Below, in pieces: positions 1-7,862 of a DNA stretch of 64,000 nucleotides; the stretch's first letter is position 1; the number at the start of each line of letters is the position of its first letter. The stretch is from the NCBI GenBank assembly GCA_035295845.1, contig DATGIF010000008.1, positions 1-64,000 of the forward strand. The letters run 5' to 3'. The DNA comes from Palsa-892 sp035295845 (lineage in GTDB: Bacteria > Pseudomonadota > Alphaproteobacteria > Rhizobiales > Xanthobacteraceae). Under the pieces are notes generated by a model. That model saw nothing but the letters and a program-made list of their open reading frames with translations. It was not told where the DNA came from and ran no database searches. The position numbers and the translations under genes were made by a program.

Positions 1-660
1 GACTTCGGCCGAGGTTTCATCCAGCAGCTTGCGGATCTCGCCCACCGTCTTCCGGGGCACGATGATGCCCGGCATTCCCGCGGCGCCCTCCGGCAGCGGC
101 ACTTCGACGCGGGCCAGGCGATGGCCGTCGGTGGCCACGGCGCGCAAGACCGACAGGCCGCTGTTGGAGGCGGCGTGCAGATAGATGCCGTTCAGGTAGT
201 AGCGCGTCTCTTCGGTCGAGATCGCAAACTGCGTCTTGTCGACGAGGCGCTTGAGATCGGAGGTGGCGAGCGAAAAGCGGTGCGGCAATTCGCCGGCGGC
301 GAGATCGGGAAAATCGGCTTCGGGCAAGCTCTGCAGTGTGAAGCGGGAGCGTCCGGCGCGGAGCGCGAGCGAGCCGCGATCGGTCCCCGATTGCAGTTCG
401 ATCTGGGCGCCCTCGGGAAGCTTGCGCACAATGTCGTAGATCATGTGCGCGGGCACGGTGGTGGCGCCGGCTTGTTTGACTTCGGCCGGCACCGTTTCCA
501 CGATTTCGAGATCGAGGTCGGTCGCCTTCAATTCGAGGCCGTTCTTGCCGGCGCGGATCAGAACGTTGGCGAGAATCGGAATCGTATTCCGCCGCTCAAC
601 CACGCGATGGACGTGGGAGAGCGACTTGACGAGCTCTGCGCGCTCGACCGTGACCTTCAT
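1..660 (-). CDS. dnaN: DNA polymerase III subunit beta (sliding clamp), 3' part cut by window edge
   Basis: The ring-shaped clamp that tethers the replicative polymerase to DNA. The first 220 codons are present, reading from the ATG at 660 (MKVTVERAELVKSLSHV) to the left edge, out of a usual length near 370. Visible are the N-terminal clamp fold, with RRNTIPILANVLI and an ELKATDLDLEI stretch, and the start of domain 2 (STEETRYYLNGIYLH, then VLRAVATDGHRLA), all typical of DnaN. It lies 119 bases downstream of dnaA on the same strand, the classic dnaA-dnaN order. No strong Shine-Dalgarno sequence is seen before the ATG. The frame is open to position 1, so no stop codon lies in the window. Confidence 0.96.
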   Translation of the reverse strand, partial: MKVTVERAELVKSLSHVHRVVERRNTIPILANVLIRAGKNGLELKATDLDLEIVETVPAEVKQAGATTVPAHMIYDIVRKLPEGAQIELQSGTDRGSLALRAGRSRFTLQSLPEADFPDLAAGELPHRFSLATSDLKRLVDKTQFAISTEETRYYLNGIYLHAASNSGLSVLRAVATDGHRLARVEVPLPEGAAGMPGIIVPRKTVGEIRKLLDETSAEV

Positions 661-695
661 GAAATCAGAATCCAGGTGATGATGCGGGTTCCTCG

Positions 696-725
696 GCGCT
701 GGCGCGCCCATTCAGGCGCCAGCGC
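696..725. repeat. Perfect 10-bp inverted repeat in the dnaA-dnaN spacer
   Basis: GCGCTGGCGC at 696-705 is the exact reverse complement of GCGCCAGCGC at 716-725, with a 10-nt loop. It sits inside the 119-nt spacer between dnaA and dnaN, 36-65 nt upstream of the dnaN ATG. No T-run follows on either strand, so it is not a standard intrinsic terminator. It could be an RNA hairpin that sets dnaN expression relative to dnaA, or an operator. The function is unknown. Confidence 0.6.
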
Positions 726-779
726 AAAACATTGGCTGCTTGTTACGATTTCCGCAAGAGCGCCGGGCGGAAAAACCGT

Positions 780-2216
780 TTAATCCTGCAGCATCCGCTT
801 CAGGACCTCGATCTCTTCGGCCAGCACCTTATCGCCCGAAACCAGCCCTTCGATCTTGCGAACCGCGTGCAGGACGGTGGTGTGGTCGCGGCCGCCGAAG
901 CGGCGCCCGATCTCGGGCAGCGAACGGTAGGTCAGGGTCTTGGCGAGGTACATGGCGATCTGTCGCGGGCGCACGACGTTCGCCGTACGCCGGGACGACA
1001 GAAGGTCCGCCCGGGTCACGCCATAATGCTTGGCGACGACCCGCAGAATGTCCTCGACCCGGATCCGGCGCGGATCGGCAGGGCGAATGAGGTCGCGAAT
1101 GACCTCGTCGGCCAATTCGATCGTGATCGGGCGATGACTCAACTGATTATGCGCGAGGAGCCGCGTAACCGCGCCATCAAGATCGCGGCCGCTCTGCCGG
1201 ACGTGCTGCGCGACATGGGAAATGACGGCCGCCGGAACCTCGAAGCCGGGGTGGTTGGTTTTCAGCGACGCCACCCGGTTTTCCAAAATTCGCACGCGAA
1301 GCTCTTCTTCCAGCGGTCCGATCTCGACCACGAGCCCGCCCGCGAGCCGCGAGCGCACGCGCTCCTCGAGCGTTTCGAGTTCGGGAGGCGCCCGGTCGGC
1401 GGCGACGACCACCTGCCGTCCGGCGTCAATCAGCGCATTCAGGGTGTGGCAGAATTCCTGCTGCACGGTTTTCCCCTGCAGAAATTGCAGGTCGTCGATG
1501 ACCAGCACGTCGATTCCGCGCAGCGCCTCCTTGAAGTCGATCGCCGACTGGTTCTTCAGCGCATTCACGAAGCCATACATGAATTTCTCGGCCGTGAGAT
1601 ACGTGATGCGGCGGCCGTTCGCTTCGCCCGCCCAGGCAATCGCCTGCAAGAGATGCGTCTTGCCGAGACCCACGGCCGAATGAATGTAAAGCGGATTGAA
1701 GCGCGCAACCGTGCCGCCTTCGGCGTCGGCGATCTGGCGCGCGGCCGCGTGCGCGAGCTCATTCGACCGCCCGATCAGGAAGGTCGAGAAATTGAGCCGC
1801 GGGTCAAGTGGCGAGCCGCCGGTCTTGTCCGTGCGGCTTACAACCGTCATGCCAACGGAAGCCGCGAGCTTTCCCACGGGTCCCCGCCCCAAGGGTGGCT
1901 TGAGGGAAGATGGGGTGTCGGAAACCGGCAATTGCGGGCGCATCGAAGTCCGCACGGCCAAATCGATCCGCTTGATGGTCGGCAACTCGGCCCGCCAAAT
2001 GGCGATCAAGCGGTCGGTGTAGTGCGACTGAATCCAGTTCCGCAGAAACCGGGTCGGGACGGAAAGCTTCACGCCTTCAGCGTCGCATTGCTCGAACTCC
2101 ATGCGCGCGAACCAGCTGGAATAAACATCCTCGCCAAGTTCGGCGCGCAAACGGCGCCGCACGCGATCCCAGCGCATGGTGACGTTGTCCGATATTTCCT
2201 GTTTTTGGGCTGCCAT
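780..2216 (-). CDS. dnaA: Chromosomal replication initiator protein DnaA
   Basis: An AAA+ ATPase that binds and opens the chromosomal origin. From the ATG at 2216 it is 478 residues. Domain I is at about 14-90 (MRWDRVRRRLRAELGEDVYSSW). A short linker leads to the AAA+ core, with Walker A at about 180-188 (SAVGLGKTH) and Walker B at about 238-247 (VLVIDDLQFL). The C-terminal DNA-binding domain carries the DnaA signature GGRDHTTVLHA at about 441-451. The open frame extends upstream to 2285, but the ATG at 2216 has a GGGAG ribosome site 6 nt before it and gives a normal DnaA N-terminus. The first glycine of the Walker A consensus is replaced (HSAVGLGKT). dnaN follows on the same strand. Confidence 0.97.
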   Translation of the reverse strand: MAAQKQEISDNVTMRWDRVRRRLRAELGEDVYSSWFARMEFEQCDAEGVKLSVPTRFLRNWIQSHYTDRLIAIWRAELPTIKRIDLAVRTSMRPQLPVSDTPSSLKPPLGRGPVGKLAASVGMTVVSRTDKTGGSPLDPRLNFSTFLIGRSNELAHAAARQIADAEGGTVARFNPLYIHSAVGLGKTHLLQAIAWAGEANGRRITYLTAEKFMYGFVNALKNQSAIDFKEALRGIDVLVIDDLQFLQGKTVQQEFCHTLNALIDAGRQVVVAADRAPPELETLEERVRSRLAGGLVVEIGPLEEELRVRILENRVASLKTNHPGFEVPAAVISHVAQHVRQSGRDLDGAVTRLLAHNQLSHRPITIELADEVIRDLIRPADPRRIRVEDILRVVAKHYGVTRADLLSSRRTANVVRPRQIAMYLAKTLTYRSLPEIGRRFGGRDHTTVLHAVRKIEGLVSGDKVLAEEIEVLKRMLQD

Positions 2217-3144
2217 GGCGGGCTCCCGCGCAAGAAGAACATGTGTTGGAGGCTTTTTTTGAACGGCGGCAAGCGGTTCGCACACGAACGGCCGCCGCTT
2301 TTTTGCGCGCGCGGGCTAAAGCCTGCGAAAGCCTCCCCCGATCACGGGCGAGAACAGATTTTGAATCGTCGCCTGGTGGATTTGCGCCGCCGCGCGCTTG
2401 GCAGCGCGTCCGGCGATGCGATGACTGCTTCTCATTGCCACGGCTTTGCGCCGTGACCGCGTTTCGTTCGAAAACATAGCCGCCCCTTGCGCCATCGAAC
2501 CAGTCGACGGCGTCGAAGTTGTTTGTCTTTATTCAGTTTGAGAACGCTTCGACCGGCCGCTTGACGGATTCAAGTTCGCCCGTTCGAACTACGCATACGA
2601 CCGAATTGCCCCAAAACCCCGGCTCAACCAATAAGCCGTCAACTACACTCGCTCGTCACGCCTCGACCCATCGGCAATGAGTTTACTGACCCGTGCCTTG
2701 CCGTTGATCGGTGTAAGAAGTCCCCGGAAAGTGGGATCAACGATACACAGCACCCCCTGGTGACGCAACCAGATTCGCTGGAAGAATCTTCGCGCGCGGA
2801 ACCTTGCCTGCGATTCGCGCGCACGAACGCGACGCGACGCATCGGCCAAGACGCTGACGCTGCTTGAAGAATCTCTGGAACCGCGGCGTTGCTACGCAGA
2901 AAAAGGGTGCTGCGACGATTTTTTCGCGCGCGGCGGCGCCGAAGCGCCGGAAACGACAAAATTGAAACTCCCGATGCCGCTTTAGGCCGCAAGGTTCTGT
3001 TTGATTTTATTTTTTTTTGACTGGCAAACGCGGGTAACCCGTCGCGGCCCACACGGAAAAATTTTTTTGGTTCGTCAGACGATCCGCCGCAGGCGGCTTT
3101 TGGTTTTTTTCAAGGCGCGCATTTGCCGCCGCGAAAAAAATTCA
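2217..3144. promoter_or_regulatory. Gene-free dnaA upstream region (promoter, possible replication-control region)
   Basis: About 930 bases between the rpsT terminator and dnaA hold no convincing gene; the open frames here are arginine-rich and low in complexity. It should contain the dnaA promoter. Five GANTC sites, the target of the alphaproteobacterial CcrM methylase, lie at 2567, 2772, 2784, 2812 and 2869, with a sixth at 2363. Two of them form an inverted pair (AGATTC at 2771, GAATCT at 2784). The rpsT-proximal end is rich in T and A tracts (3001-3075 and 3103-3110). I see only a weak DnaA-box-like match (CGATACACA at 2741, 7 of 9) and no cluster, so the sequence alone does not make this the origin. 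Confidence 0.5.
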
Positions 3145-3171
3145 AAAACGGCTGCCGGTGGCAGCCGTTTT
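3145..3171 (-). terminator. Intrinsic terminator of rpsT
   Basis: AAAACGGCTGCC (3145-3156) pairs perfectly with GGCAGCCGTTTT (3160-3171) around a 3-nt loop. On the minus strand the stem is followed by a T-rich run (TTTTTGAATTTTTTTC). It lies 25 nt past the rpsT stop codon, so it very likely ends the rpsT transcript and isolates dnaA from it. Confidence 0.9.
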
Positions 3172-3196
3172 GCATAAACGAACGGGAAGGCGGAGG

Positions 3197-3463
3197 TCAG
3201 GCGCCGAGCTTGCGAACCCGCGCCTGCAGGCGGGAAACCTTCCGCGATGCAGAATTTTTGTGAACCACGCCCTTCTGGGCCGCGCGCATGATCTCGGGCT
3301 CGGCCTTCGACAGGGCTTCGCGGGCCTTTTGGGCGTCACCGACGGTAATCGCCTCCTCGACCTCGCGCAACGAACTGCGCATGCGCGTCTCGCGCATCTT
3401 GTTAATCGCCGTGCGCCGCGCGATCTTGCGCGTGGCTTTCCGGGCTGAAGACGTATTCGCCAT
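3197..3463 (-). CDS. rpsT: 30S ribosomal protein S20
   Basis: A primary 16S rRNA-binding protein of the small subunit. The 88 residues begin MANTSSARKATRKIARR and continue with the S20 pattern: INKMRETRMRSSLREVEEAI, a Lys/Ala-rich three-helix bundle, GVVHKNSASRKVSRL near residues 65-79, and an end at RVRKLGA. Length and composition are standard. It is a single-gene unit: a hairpin separates it from the hydratase gene upstream and a strong terminator follows it. The rpsT-dnaA neighbourhood is conserved in many alphaproteobacteria. Confidence 0.96.
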   Translation of the reverse strand: MANTSSARKATRKIARRTAINKMRETRMRSSLREVEEAITVGDAQKAREALSKAEPEIMRAAQKGVVHKNSASRKVSRLQARVRKLGA

Positions 3464-3541
3464 CTCAATCCATCCAAACTGGGCCGATCACAGGAATCCG
3501 CAGCGGTTGTTGCAGGTCTTGATCGCCTCGACAAGAAGATT

Positions 3542-3566
3542 TCGCGGCGGCCAAAGGCCGCCGCGA
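3542..3566 (-). terminator. Strong hairpin between enoyl-CoA hydratase gene and rpsT
   Basis: TCGCGGCGGCC (3542-3552) and GGCCGCCGCGA (3556-3566) form an 11-bp perfect stem with a 3-nt loop, 34 nt past the hydratase stop. On the minus strand it is followed by AATCTTCTTG rather than a clean T-run, so it may be a weak terminator or an mRNA 3' stabiliser rather than a full stop. Confidence 0.5.
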
Positions 3567-3599
3567 CGGCGGACCATATAGTTCGGCCGGCTTACGCCG

Positions 3600-4373
3600 T
3601 CAACGATTGTCGAAGCGGGGCGCGCGCTTCTCGATGAAGGCCGCCATACCCTCCTTCTGGTCGGCGATCGCGAACATGGATTGGAAGAGCCGGCGCTCAA
3701 AGCGAATTCCGGCCGCGAGCGTAGTTTCATAAGCCTGGTTCACGCTCTCCTTGGTCATCATCGCGATCGGAATCGACATTGACGCCACCGCCTCGGCGGC
3801 CTTCATCGCCTCGTCGAGGAGCGAAGCCAGCGGCACCACGCGCGAAACGAGACCGCCGCGCTCCGCTTCCGCAGCGTCCATCATGCGGCCGGTGAGGCAG
3901 AGGTCCATCGCCTTCGCTTTGCCGATGAAACGCGGCAAGCGTTGCGTGCCGCCGATGCCGGGCATCACGCCGAGCTTGATCTCCGGCTGGCCGAACTGAG
4001 CGTTGTCGGCGGCAATGACGATGTCGCACATCATGGCAAGCTCGCAGCCGCCGCCAAGCGCATAGCCCGCGACCGCGGCAATGATCGGCTTGCGGAACCG
4101 GCCGATGCGCTCCCATGCCGCGACGAAGTCTTCGAGATAGGTCGCGGGATAGGAGAGCGGCTGCATCAATTTGATGTCGGCACCGGCGGCGAACGCCTTC
4201 TCGGAGCCGGTCAGCAACAGGCAGCCGATCTCGGGATTATTTTCGAAGGCGTCGAGCGCCTGGTTGAGCTCGGTCACGAGCGCCACATTCAACGCATTCA
4301 ACGCCTGCGGGCGATGGAGCGTGATCAGCCCGACGCGGCCGCGCGTCTCGACGCGGATATTCTCGTAAGCCAT
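3600..4373 (-). CDS. Enoyl-CoA hydratase
   Basis: A crotonase-family enzyme of 257 residues that hydrates 2-enoyl-CoA in fatty-acid beta-oxidation. Visible signatures are the oxyanion-hole segment AFAAGADIKLM (about residue 60-70), the crotonase signature with YALGGGCELAMMCDIVIA (about 106-123), and the catalytic region GQPEIKLGVMPGIGGTQRL (about 129-147). It ends FIEKRAPRFDNR, typical of short-chain enoyl-CoA hydratases. It lies 57 nt downstream of mutM on the same strand and is probably cotranscribed. The presence of both catalytic glutamates supports a true hydratase; the substrate chain length cannot be read from sequence. Confidence 0.93.
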   Translation of the reverse strand: MAYENIRVETRGRVGLITLHRPQALNALNVALVTELNQALDAFENNPEIGCLLLTGSEKAFAAGADIKLMQPLSYPATYLEDFVAAWERIGRFRKPIIAAVAGYALGGGCELAMMCDIVIAADNAQFGQPEIKLGVMPGIGGTQRLPRFIGKAKAMDLCLTGRMMDAAEAERGGLVSRVVPLASLLDEAMKAAEAVASMSIPIAMMTKESVNQAYETTLAAGIRFERRLFQSMFAIADQKEGMAAFIEKRAPRFDNR

Positions 4374-4430
4374 GACGGTTCCTCCTCGCCGATGGCGTAG
4401 CGGAGACGGCGCGCAGGCGCAATTCTCCCG

Positions 4431-5312
4431 CTAGCGCTGGCAGACCGGACAATAAAAGGTCGAGCGGCCGGCCTGAACGATGCGGCGGATCTTGCCCCTG
4501 CACCCGGGCGTCAGGCAGCGCTCGCCCTCGCGATCGTAGACGCGGAAGCGATGCTGAAAGTATCCGAGCTCGCCATTGATCTGGCGATGATCGCGCAACG
4601 ACGAGCCGCCGGCTTCGATCGCGTCCTTCAGGACTTCTCGAATGGCGGCGACGAGCGCCACCGCGTGGGCGTTGGGTTTGCCGCTCTTGTCGGCGATGGT
4701 CGAGGCGCAGCGCTTCGGCGACAGATGCGCGCGGTGAAGCGCCTCGCACACGTAAATATTGCCGAGGCCGGCGATAACTTTCTGGTCCGAGAGAACAGCC
4801 TTCAGATTCGCCTTCTTGTTGCGGCAGGCGCGCGCCAGCATTGCGGCATCGAACTCGTTGCCGAGCGGCTCGGGACCGAGCGCGCGCAGCAGCGGCTCCC
4901 GCTCGAGTTCGGCGCGCGGCACAATCTTCATGAAACCGAAGCGGCGCGGATCGTTGAAGATCACCGTCCAGCCCGAGGACATGTGGAACAGCAAATGATC
5001 GTGCTTTTCGTCCTTCGCGCGTTCGAAATGAAAGTCGCCGGGGATTTGGGCGTGGCCGGAATTGGCGAGGCGAAACGAGCCGGACATGCCGAGATGCATC
5101 AACAGCACCTCGCCGGACGATAAATCCGCCAACAGATACTTGGCGCGGCGGCCAAGGCCGGTCACCGAGTTTCCTTGCAGGCGCGCGACGAAATCGCGCG
5201 GCAGCGGAAAACGCAGATTCTTTCGCCGCGCCTCCACCTTCAGAAAGCGGGCGTTTTGCATCGCCGGTTCCAGGCCGCGGCGGACCGTCTCGACTTCGGG
5301 AAGCTCGGGCAT
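4431..5312 (-). CDS. mutM: Formamidopyrimidine-DNA glycosylase (Fpg/MutM)
   Basis: A bifunctional DNA glycosylase/AP lyase that removes 8-oxoguanine and formamidopyrimidines. The 293-residue protein begins MPELPEVETVRRGLEP, with the catalytic Pro1 and Glu2 exposed after Met removal. The helix-two-turn-helix is around GLGNIYVCEALHRAHLSP. The zinc finger is at the extreme C-terminus (CLTPGC, then STFYCPVCQR), with the C-x4-C first pair I recall from alphaproteobacterial members. It is transcribed divergently from ubiE across an 86-nt spacer that must hold both promoters, and is followed by the hydratase gene. Confidence 0.96.
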   Translation of the reverse strand: MPELPEVETVRRGLEPAMQNARFLKVEARRKNLRFPLPRDFVARLQGNSVTGLGRRAKYLLADLSSGEVLLMHLGMSGSFRLANSGHAQIPGDFHFERAKDEKHDHLLFHMSSGWTVIFNDPRRFGFMKIVPRAELEREPLLRALGPEPLGNEFDAAMLARACRNKKANLKAVLSDQKVIAGLGNIYVCEALHRAHLSPKRCASTIADKSGKPNAHAVALVAAIREVLKDAIEAGGSSLRDHRQINGELGYFQHRFRVYDREGERCLTPGCRGKIRRIVQAGRSTFYCPVCQR

Positions 5313-5398
5313 GTTTACGTTTTTCTCGGATCGTTCCCGCCGGTGATAGCGCCAACTTCGCGCGCGCGCTATGGTCGCCGCCGCCTGCAGGTGATCCC

Positions 5399-6157
5399 TT
5401 GTCGACCGACCACAACACCGATTTTGGCTTCCGCCGGGTGCCGCTCGAAGAAAAGCAGGCGCTCGTCGACGACGTCTTTCACAAGGTCGCGCGCCGCTAC
5501 GACCTGATGAACGACCTGATGTCGGGCGGGCTGCACCGGGCGTGGAAAGAGGCGCTGATCTCGCGCTTGCGGCCGCCCGCGAACGAACGGCGGTTCGAAT
5601 TGCTCGACCTCGCCGGCGGCACCGGCGACGTCGCGTTTCGCGCGCTCAACGCCGGCGGCATGGGGCTCGTTGCCACGGTCGCCGACGTCAACGGCGACAT
5701 GCTCGCGGTCGGACGCGAACGCGCCGCGGGGCGCGCATGGGCGGAGCGGATCGAGTTCGTCGAGGCCAATGCCGAGGCGCTGCCGTTTCCCGAAAAACGC
5801 TTCGACGCCGTCACAATCGCCTTCGGCATCCGCAACGTTCCGCGCGTTGAGCTTGCCTTGCAGGAAATCTTCCGGGTGCTGAAGCGCGGCGGGCGGCTTC
5901 TCTGCCTTGAATTTTCGTCGACCGATGTGCCGGGATTGGATGCGCTGTATGAGCTCTATTCCTTCCGGCTGATCCCGGAGATCGGCCGCCTGGTGGCCGG
6001 CGACGCCGAGCCTTACCGCTATCTTGTCGAATCGATCCGCCGCTTCCCGCGGCCCGACGATTTCGCTGCGATGATGCGCGCGGCCAGCTTTTCGCGCGTG
6101 CAGTGGACGCCGATGAGCGGCGGCATCGTCGCGCTCCATTCCGGCTGGCGGCTTTGA
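5399..6157 (+). CDS. ubiE: Bifunctional demethylmenaquinone/2-methoxy-benzoquinol C-methyltransferase UbiE
   Basis: A SAM-dependent C-methyltransferase of ubiquinone biosynthesis. The 252 residues include FGFRRVPLEEKQALVDDVF, the UbiE signature YDLMNDLMSGGLHRAWK (about 39-55), the SAM-binding LLDLAGGTGDVAFRAL (about 71-86), and VTIAFGIRNVP then RVLKRGGRLLCLEFS. The start is TTG at 5399; the nearby ATG at 5371 is out of frame, and no other in-frame start restores a better N-terminus. ubiB starts 7 nt after the stop, so the two form a ubiquinone operon. Confidence 0.95.
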   Translation: MSTDHNTDFGFRRVPLEEKQALVDDVFHKVARRYDLMNDLMSGGLHRAWKEALISRLRPPANERRFELLDLAGGTGDVAFRALNAGGMGLVATVADVNGDMLAVGRERAAGRAWAERIEFVEANAEALPFPEKRFDAVTIAFGIRNVPRVELALQEIFRVLKRGGRLLCLEFSSTDVPGLDALYELYSFRLIPEIGRLVAGDAEPYRYLVESIRRFPRPDDFAAMMRAASFSRVQWTPMSGGIVALHSGWRL

Positions 6158-6164
6158 GGCAACC

Positions 6165-7730
6165 TTGAGCGGCGTTTTTCATCTCCTGCGCCTCGCGCAT
6201 GCCGGTTTCGTGCTCGCGCGCGAAGGCGTGCTCGCGCTCGTCGATCCCGCCGCCGTGCCGCCGGGGCCGCGTTTGTTGTTGCGCCTCGGGCGGTTGATCG
6301 AGCGGCGCAATGCGGGCTCTGGCGCCGTGCGCCTTGCCGTGGCGCTCACCCGGCTCGGGCCTTCCTACGTCAAGCTCGGCCAGTTCCTGGCGACCCGGCC
6401 GGACATTGTCGGCGCCACGATCGCGCGCGATTTGGAAACGCTACAGGACCGTATGCCGCCGTTCTCGCAGGCGGAAGCGGAAGCCGCCGTTGCCGAGGGC
6501 CTTGGCCAGCCGCTCACGCAATTGTTCGAACAATTCGGGCCGGCGGTCGCCGCCGCCTCGATCGCGCAGGTGCATCGGGCGGACGTGAAACATGCCGACG
6601 GCACAAGGAGTGCGGTCGCGGTCAAGGTGCTCCGGCCCCACATCGAATATCGCTTTCAGCGCGATCTCGATTCCTTTCTTTATATAGCCCGGCTTGCCGA
6701 GCGGCATTCCGCCGAGGCGCGGCGCCTGCGGCTCATTTCCGTCGTCGAAACGCTCGCGCGGTCGGTCGCGATCGAAATGGACCTGCGGCTGGAGGCCGCG
6801 GCCTTTTCGGAGCTTGCCGAAAACACCCGCGACAATCCCGATTTTCGCGTGCCCGCGGTCGATTGGGAGCGCACGGCGCGCCGCGTGCTCACGGTCGAAT
6901 GGGTCGACGGCATTCCGCTGTCCGACCGCGCGGCGCTGCTGGCCGCCGGCCACGATCCGGTGCGGCTCGCGCGCGTGCTGATCCAGTCGTTTCTGCAGCA
7001 GGCGATCGGCGACGGCTTTTTTCACGCCGATCTCCACCCGGGGAATTTGTTCGTCGATGCGAAGGGCCGTCTCGTCGCCGTCGACTGCGGCATCATGGGC
7101 AGGCTGGGGCCGAAAGAGCGCAAGTTTCTCGCCGAGATTCTCTTCGGCTTTATCACCCGCGATTGGAAGCGGACCGCGGAAATTCATTTCGAGGCGGGGT
7201 ACGTGCCCTCGCATCATTCGATCGATGATTTCGCACAAGCGATCCGCGCCATCGGCGAGCCGATCCATGACCGGCGCGCCGACGAAATCTCGATGGCGAA
7301 GCTCCTGACGCTTCTGTTCGAAGTCACGGCGATTTTCGACATGCGGACGCGGCCCGAGCTTCTGCTCCTGCAAAAAACCATGGTGGTCGCCGAAGGGGTG
7401 GCGCGCTCGCTCGATCCCAAACTCGACATGTGGTCGACCGCCGAGCCCGTGGTGCGCGCATGGATCGAGCGGCATCTCGGGCCGATCGGCAAGATCGAGG
7501 ACGCGGCGCAAGAACTCGGCGCCCTCGGCCGGCTGATCGGCCAGGCACCTTCGCTGCTTTCGCGCGCCGCCGGCACGATTGAGCGGTTCGACGAGCAGAC
7601 GCGCGACGGGCTCGTGCTTTCGCCCGAAACCGTCGACGCCATCGGCCGCGCCGAGGCACGCCGCTGGCGCTGGACCGCGGCCGCGCTATGGGTGATCGCC
7701 GCGCTGATCGCGCTCTGGATCTTCCGCTGA
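6165..7730 (+). CDS. ubiB: Ubiquinone biosynthesis atypical kinase/ATPase UbiB
   Basis: An atypical protein-kinase-like ATPase (ABC1/ADCK family) needed for ubiquinone biosynthesis, acting at the inner membrane. The 521 residues carry the family KxGQ motif in PSYVKLGQFLATRPD (about 63-77), the Ala-rich nucleotide loop (AAASIAQVHRA), the catalytic loop FHADLHPGNLFV, the metal-binding VDCGIMG, and a C-terminal membrane anchor (WTAAALWVIAALIALWIF). The start is TTG at 6165, directly after ubiE. The UbiE-UbiB order is conserved in proteobacteria. Confidence 0.95.
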   Translation: MSGVFHLLRLAHAGFVLAREGVLALVDPAAVPPGPRLLLRLGRLIERRNAGSGAVRLAVALTRLGPSYVKLGQFLATRPDIVGATIARDLETLQDRMPPFSQAEAEAAVAEGLGQPLTQLFEQFGPAVAAASIAQVHRADVKHADGTRSAVAVKVLRPHIEYRFQRDLDSFLYIARLAERHSAEARRLRLISVVETLARSVAIEMDLRLEAAAFSELAENTRDNPDFRVPAVDWERTARRVLTVEWVDGIPLSDRAALLAAGHDPVRLARVLIQSFLQQAIGDGFFHADLHPGNLFVDAKGRLVAVDCGIMGRLGPKERKFLAEILFGFITRDWKRTAEIHFEAGYVPSHHSIDDFAQAIRAIGEPIHDRRADEISMAKLLTLLFEVTAIFDMRTRPELLLLQKTMVVAEGVARSLDPKLDMWSTAEPVVRAWIERHLGPIGKIEDAAQELGALGRLIGQAPSLLSRAAGTIERFDEQTRDGLVLSPETVDAIGRAEARRWRWTAAALWVIAALIALWIFR

Positions 7731-7792
7731 TCCAACAATTGCCATGGTTAACGCGGGCGCTTTGGCGCTCCGCGAAAAGGCTGTCAGACGAA

Positions 7793-7821
7793 TTGAACGG
7801 TGATATTCTGGTATTTATCTC
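7793..7821 (+). promoter_or_regulatory. Candidate sigma-70 promoter for coaBC
   Basis: TTGAAC (7793-7798), a 17-nt spacer and TATCTC (7816-7821) lie 41 nt before the coaBC start, in an AT-richer part of the 132-nt ubiB-coaBC spacer. The fit is plausible but unproven. Confidence 0.35.
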
Positions 7822-7862
7822 TTTTCCCCGCCCCCTTGGATTTGCGGAAAACCGGGACCGAC

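Noticed and set aside
732..2456. 574-codon plus-strand open frame opposite dnaA
   Set aside because: Antisense shadow of a high-GC gene; dnaA on the other strand has all family motifs.
2741..2749. DnaA-box-like CGATACACA
   Set aside because: Only 7 of 9 match to TTATNCACA and no second box nearby, so not evidence for an origin.
2639..3052. 137-codon minus-strand open frame upstream of dnaA
   Set aside because: Arg/Ser-rich, no recognisable motif, no ribosome site, and it overlaps the T-tract region; better read as non-coding.
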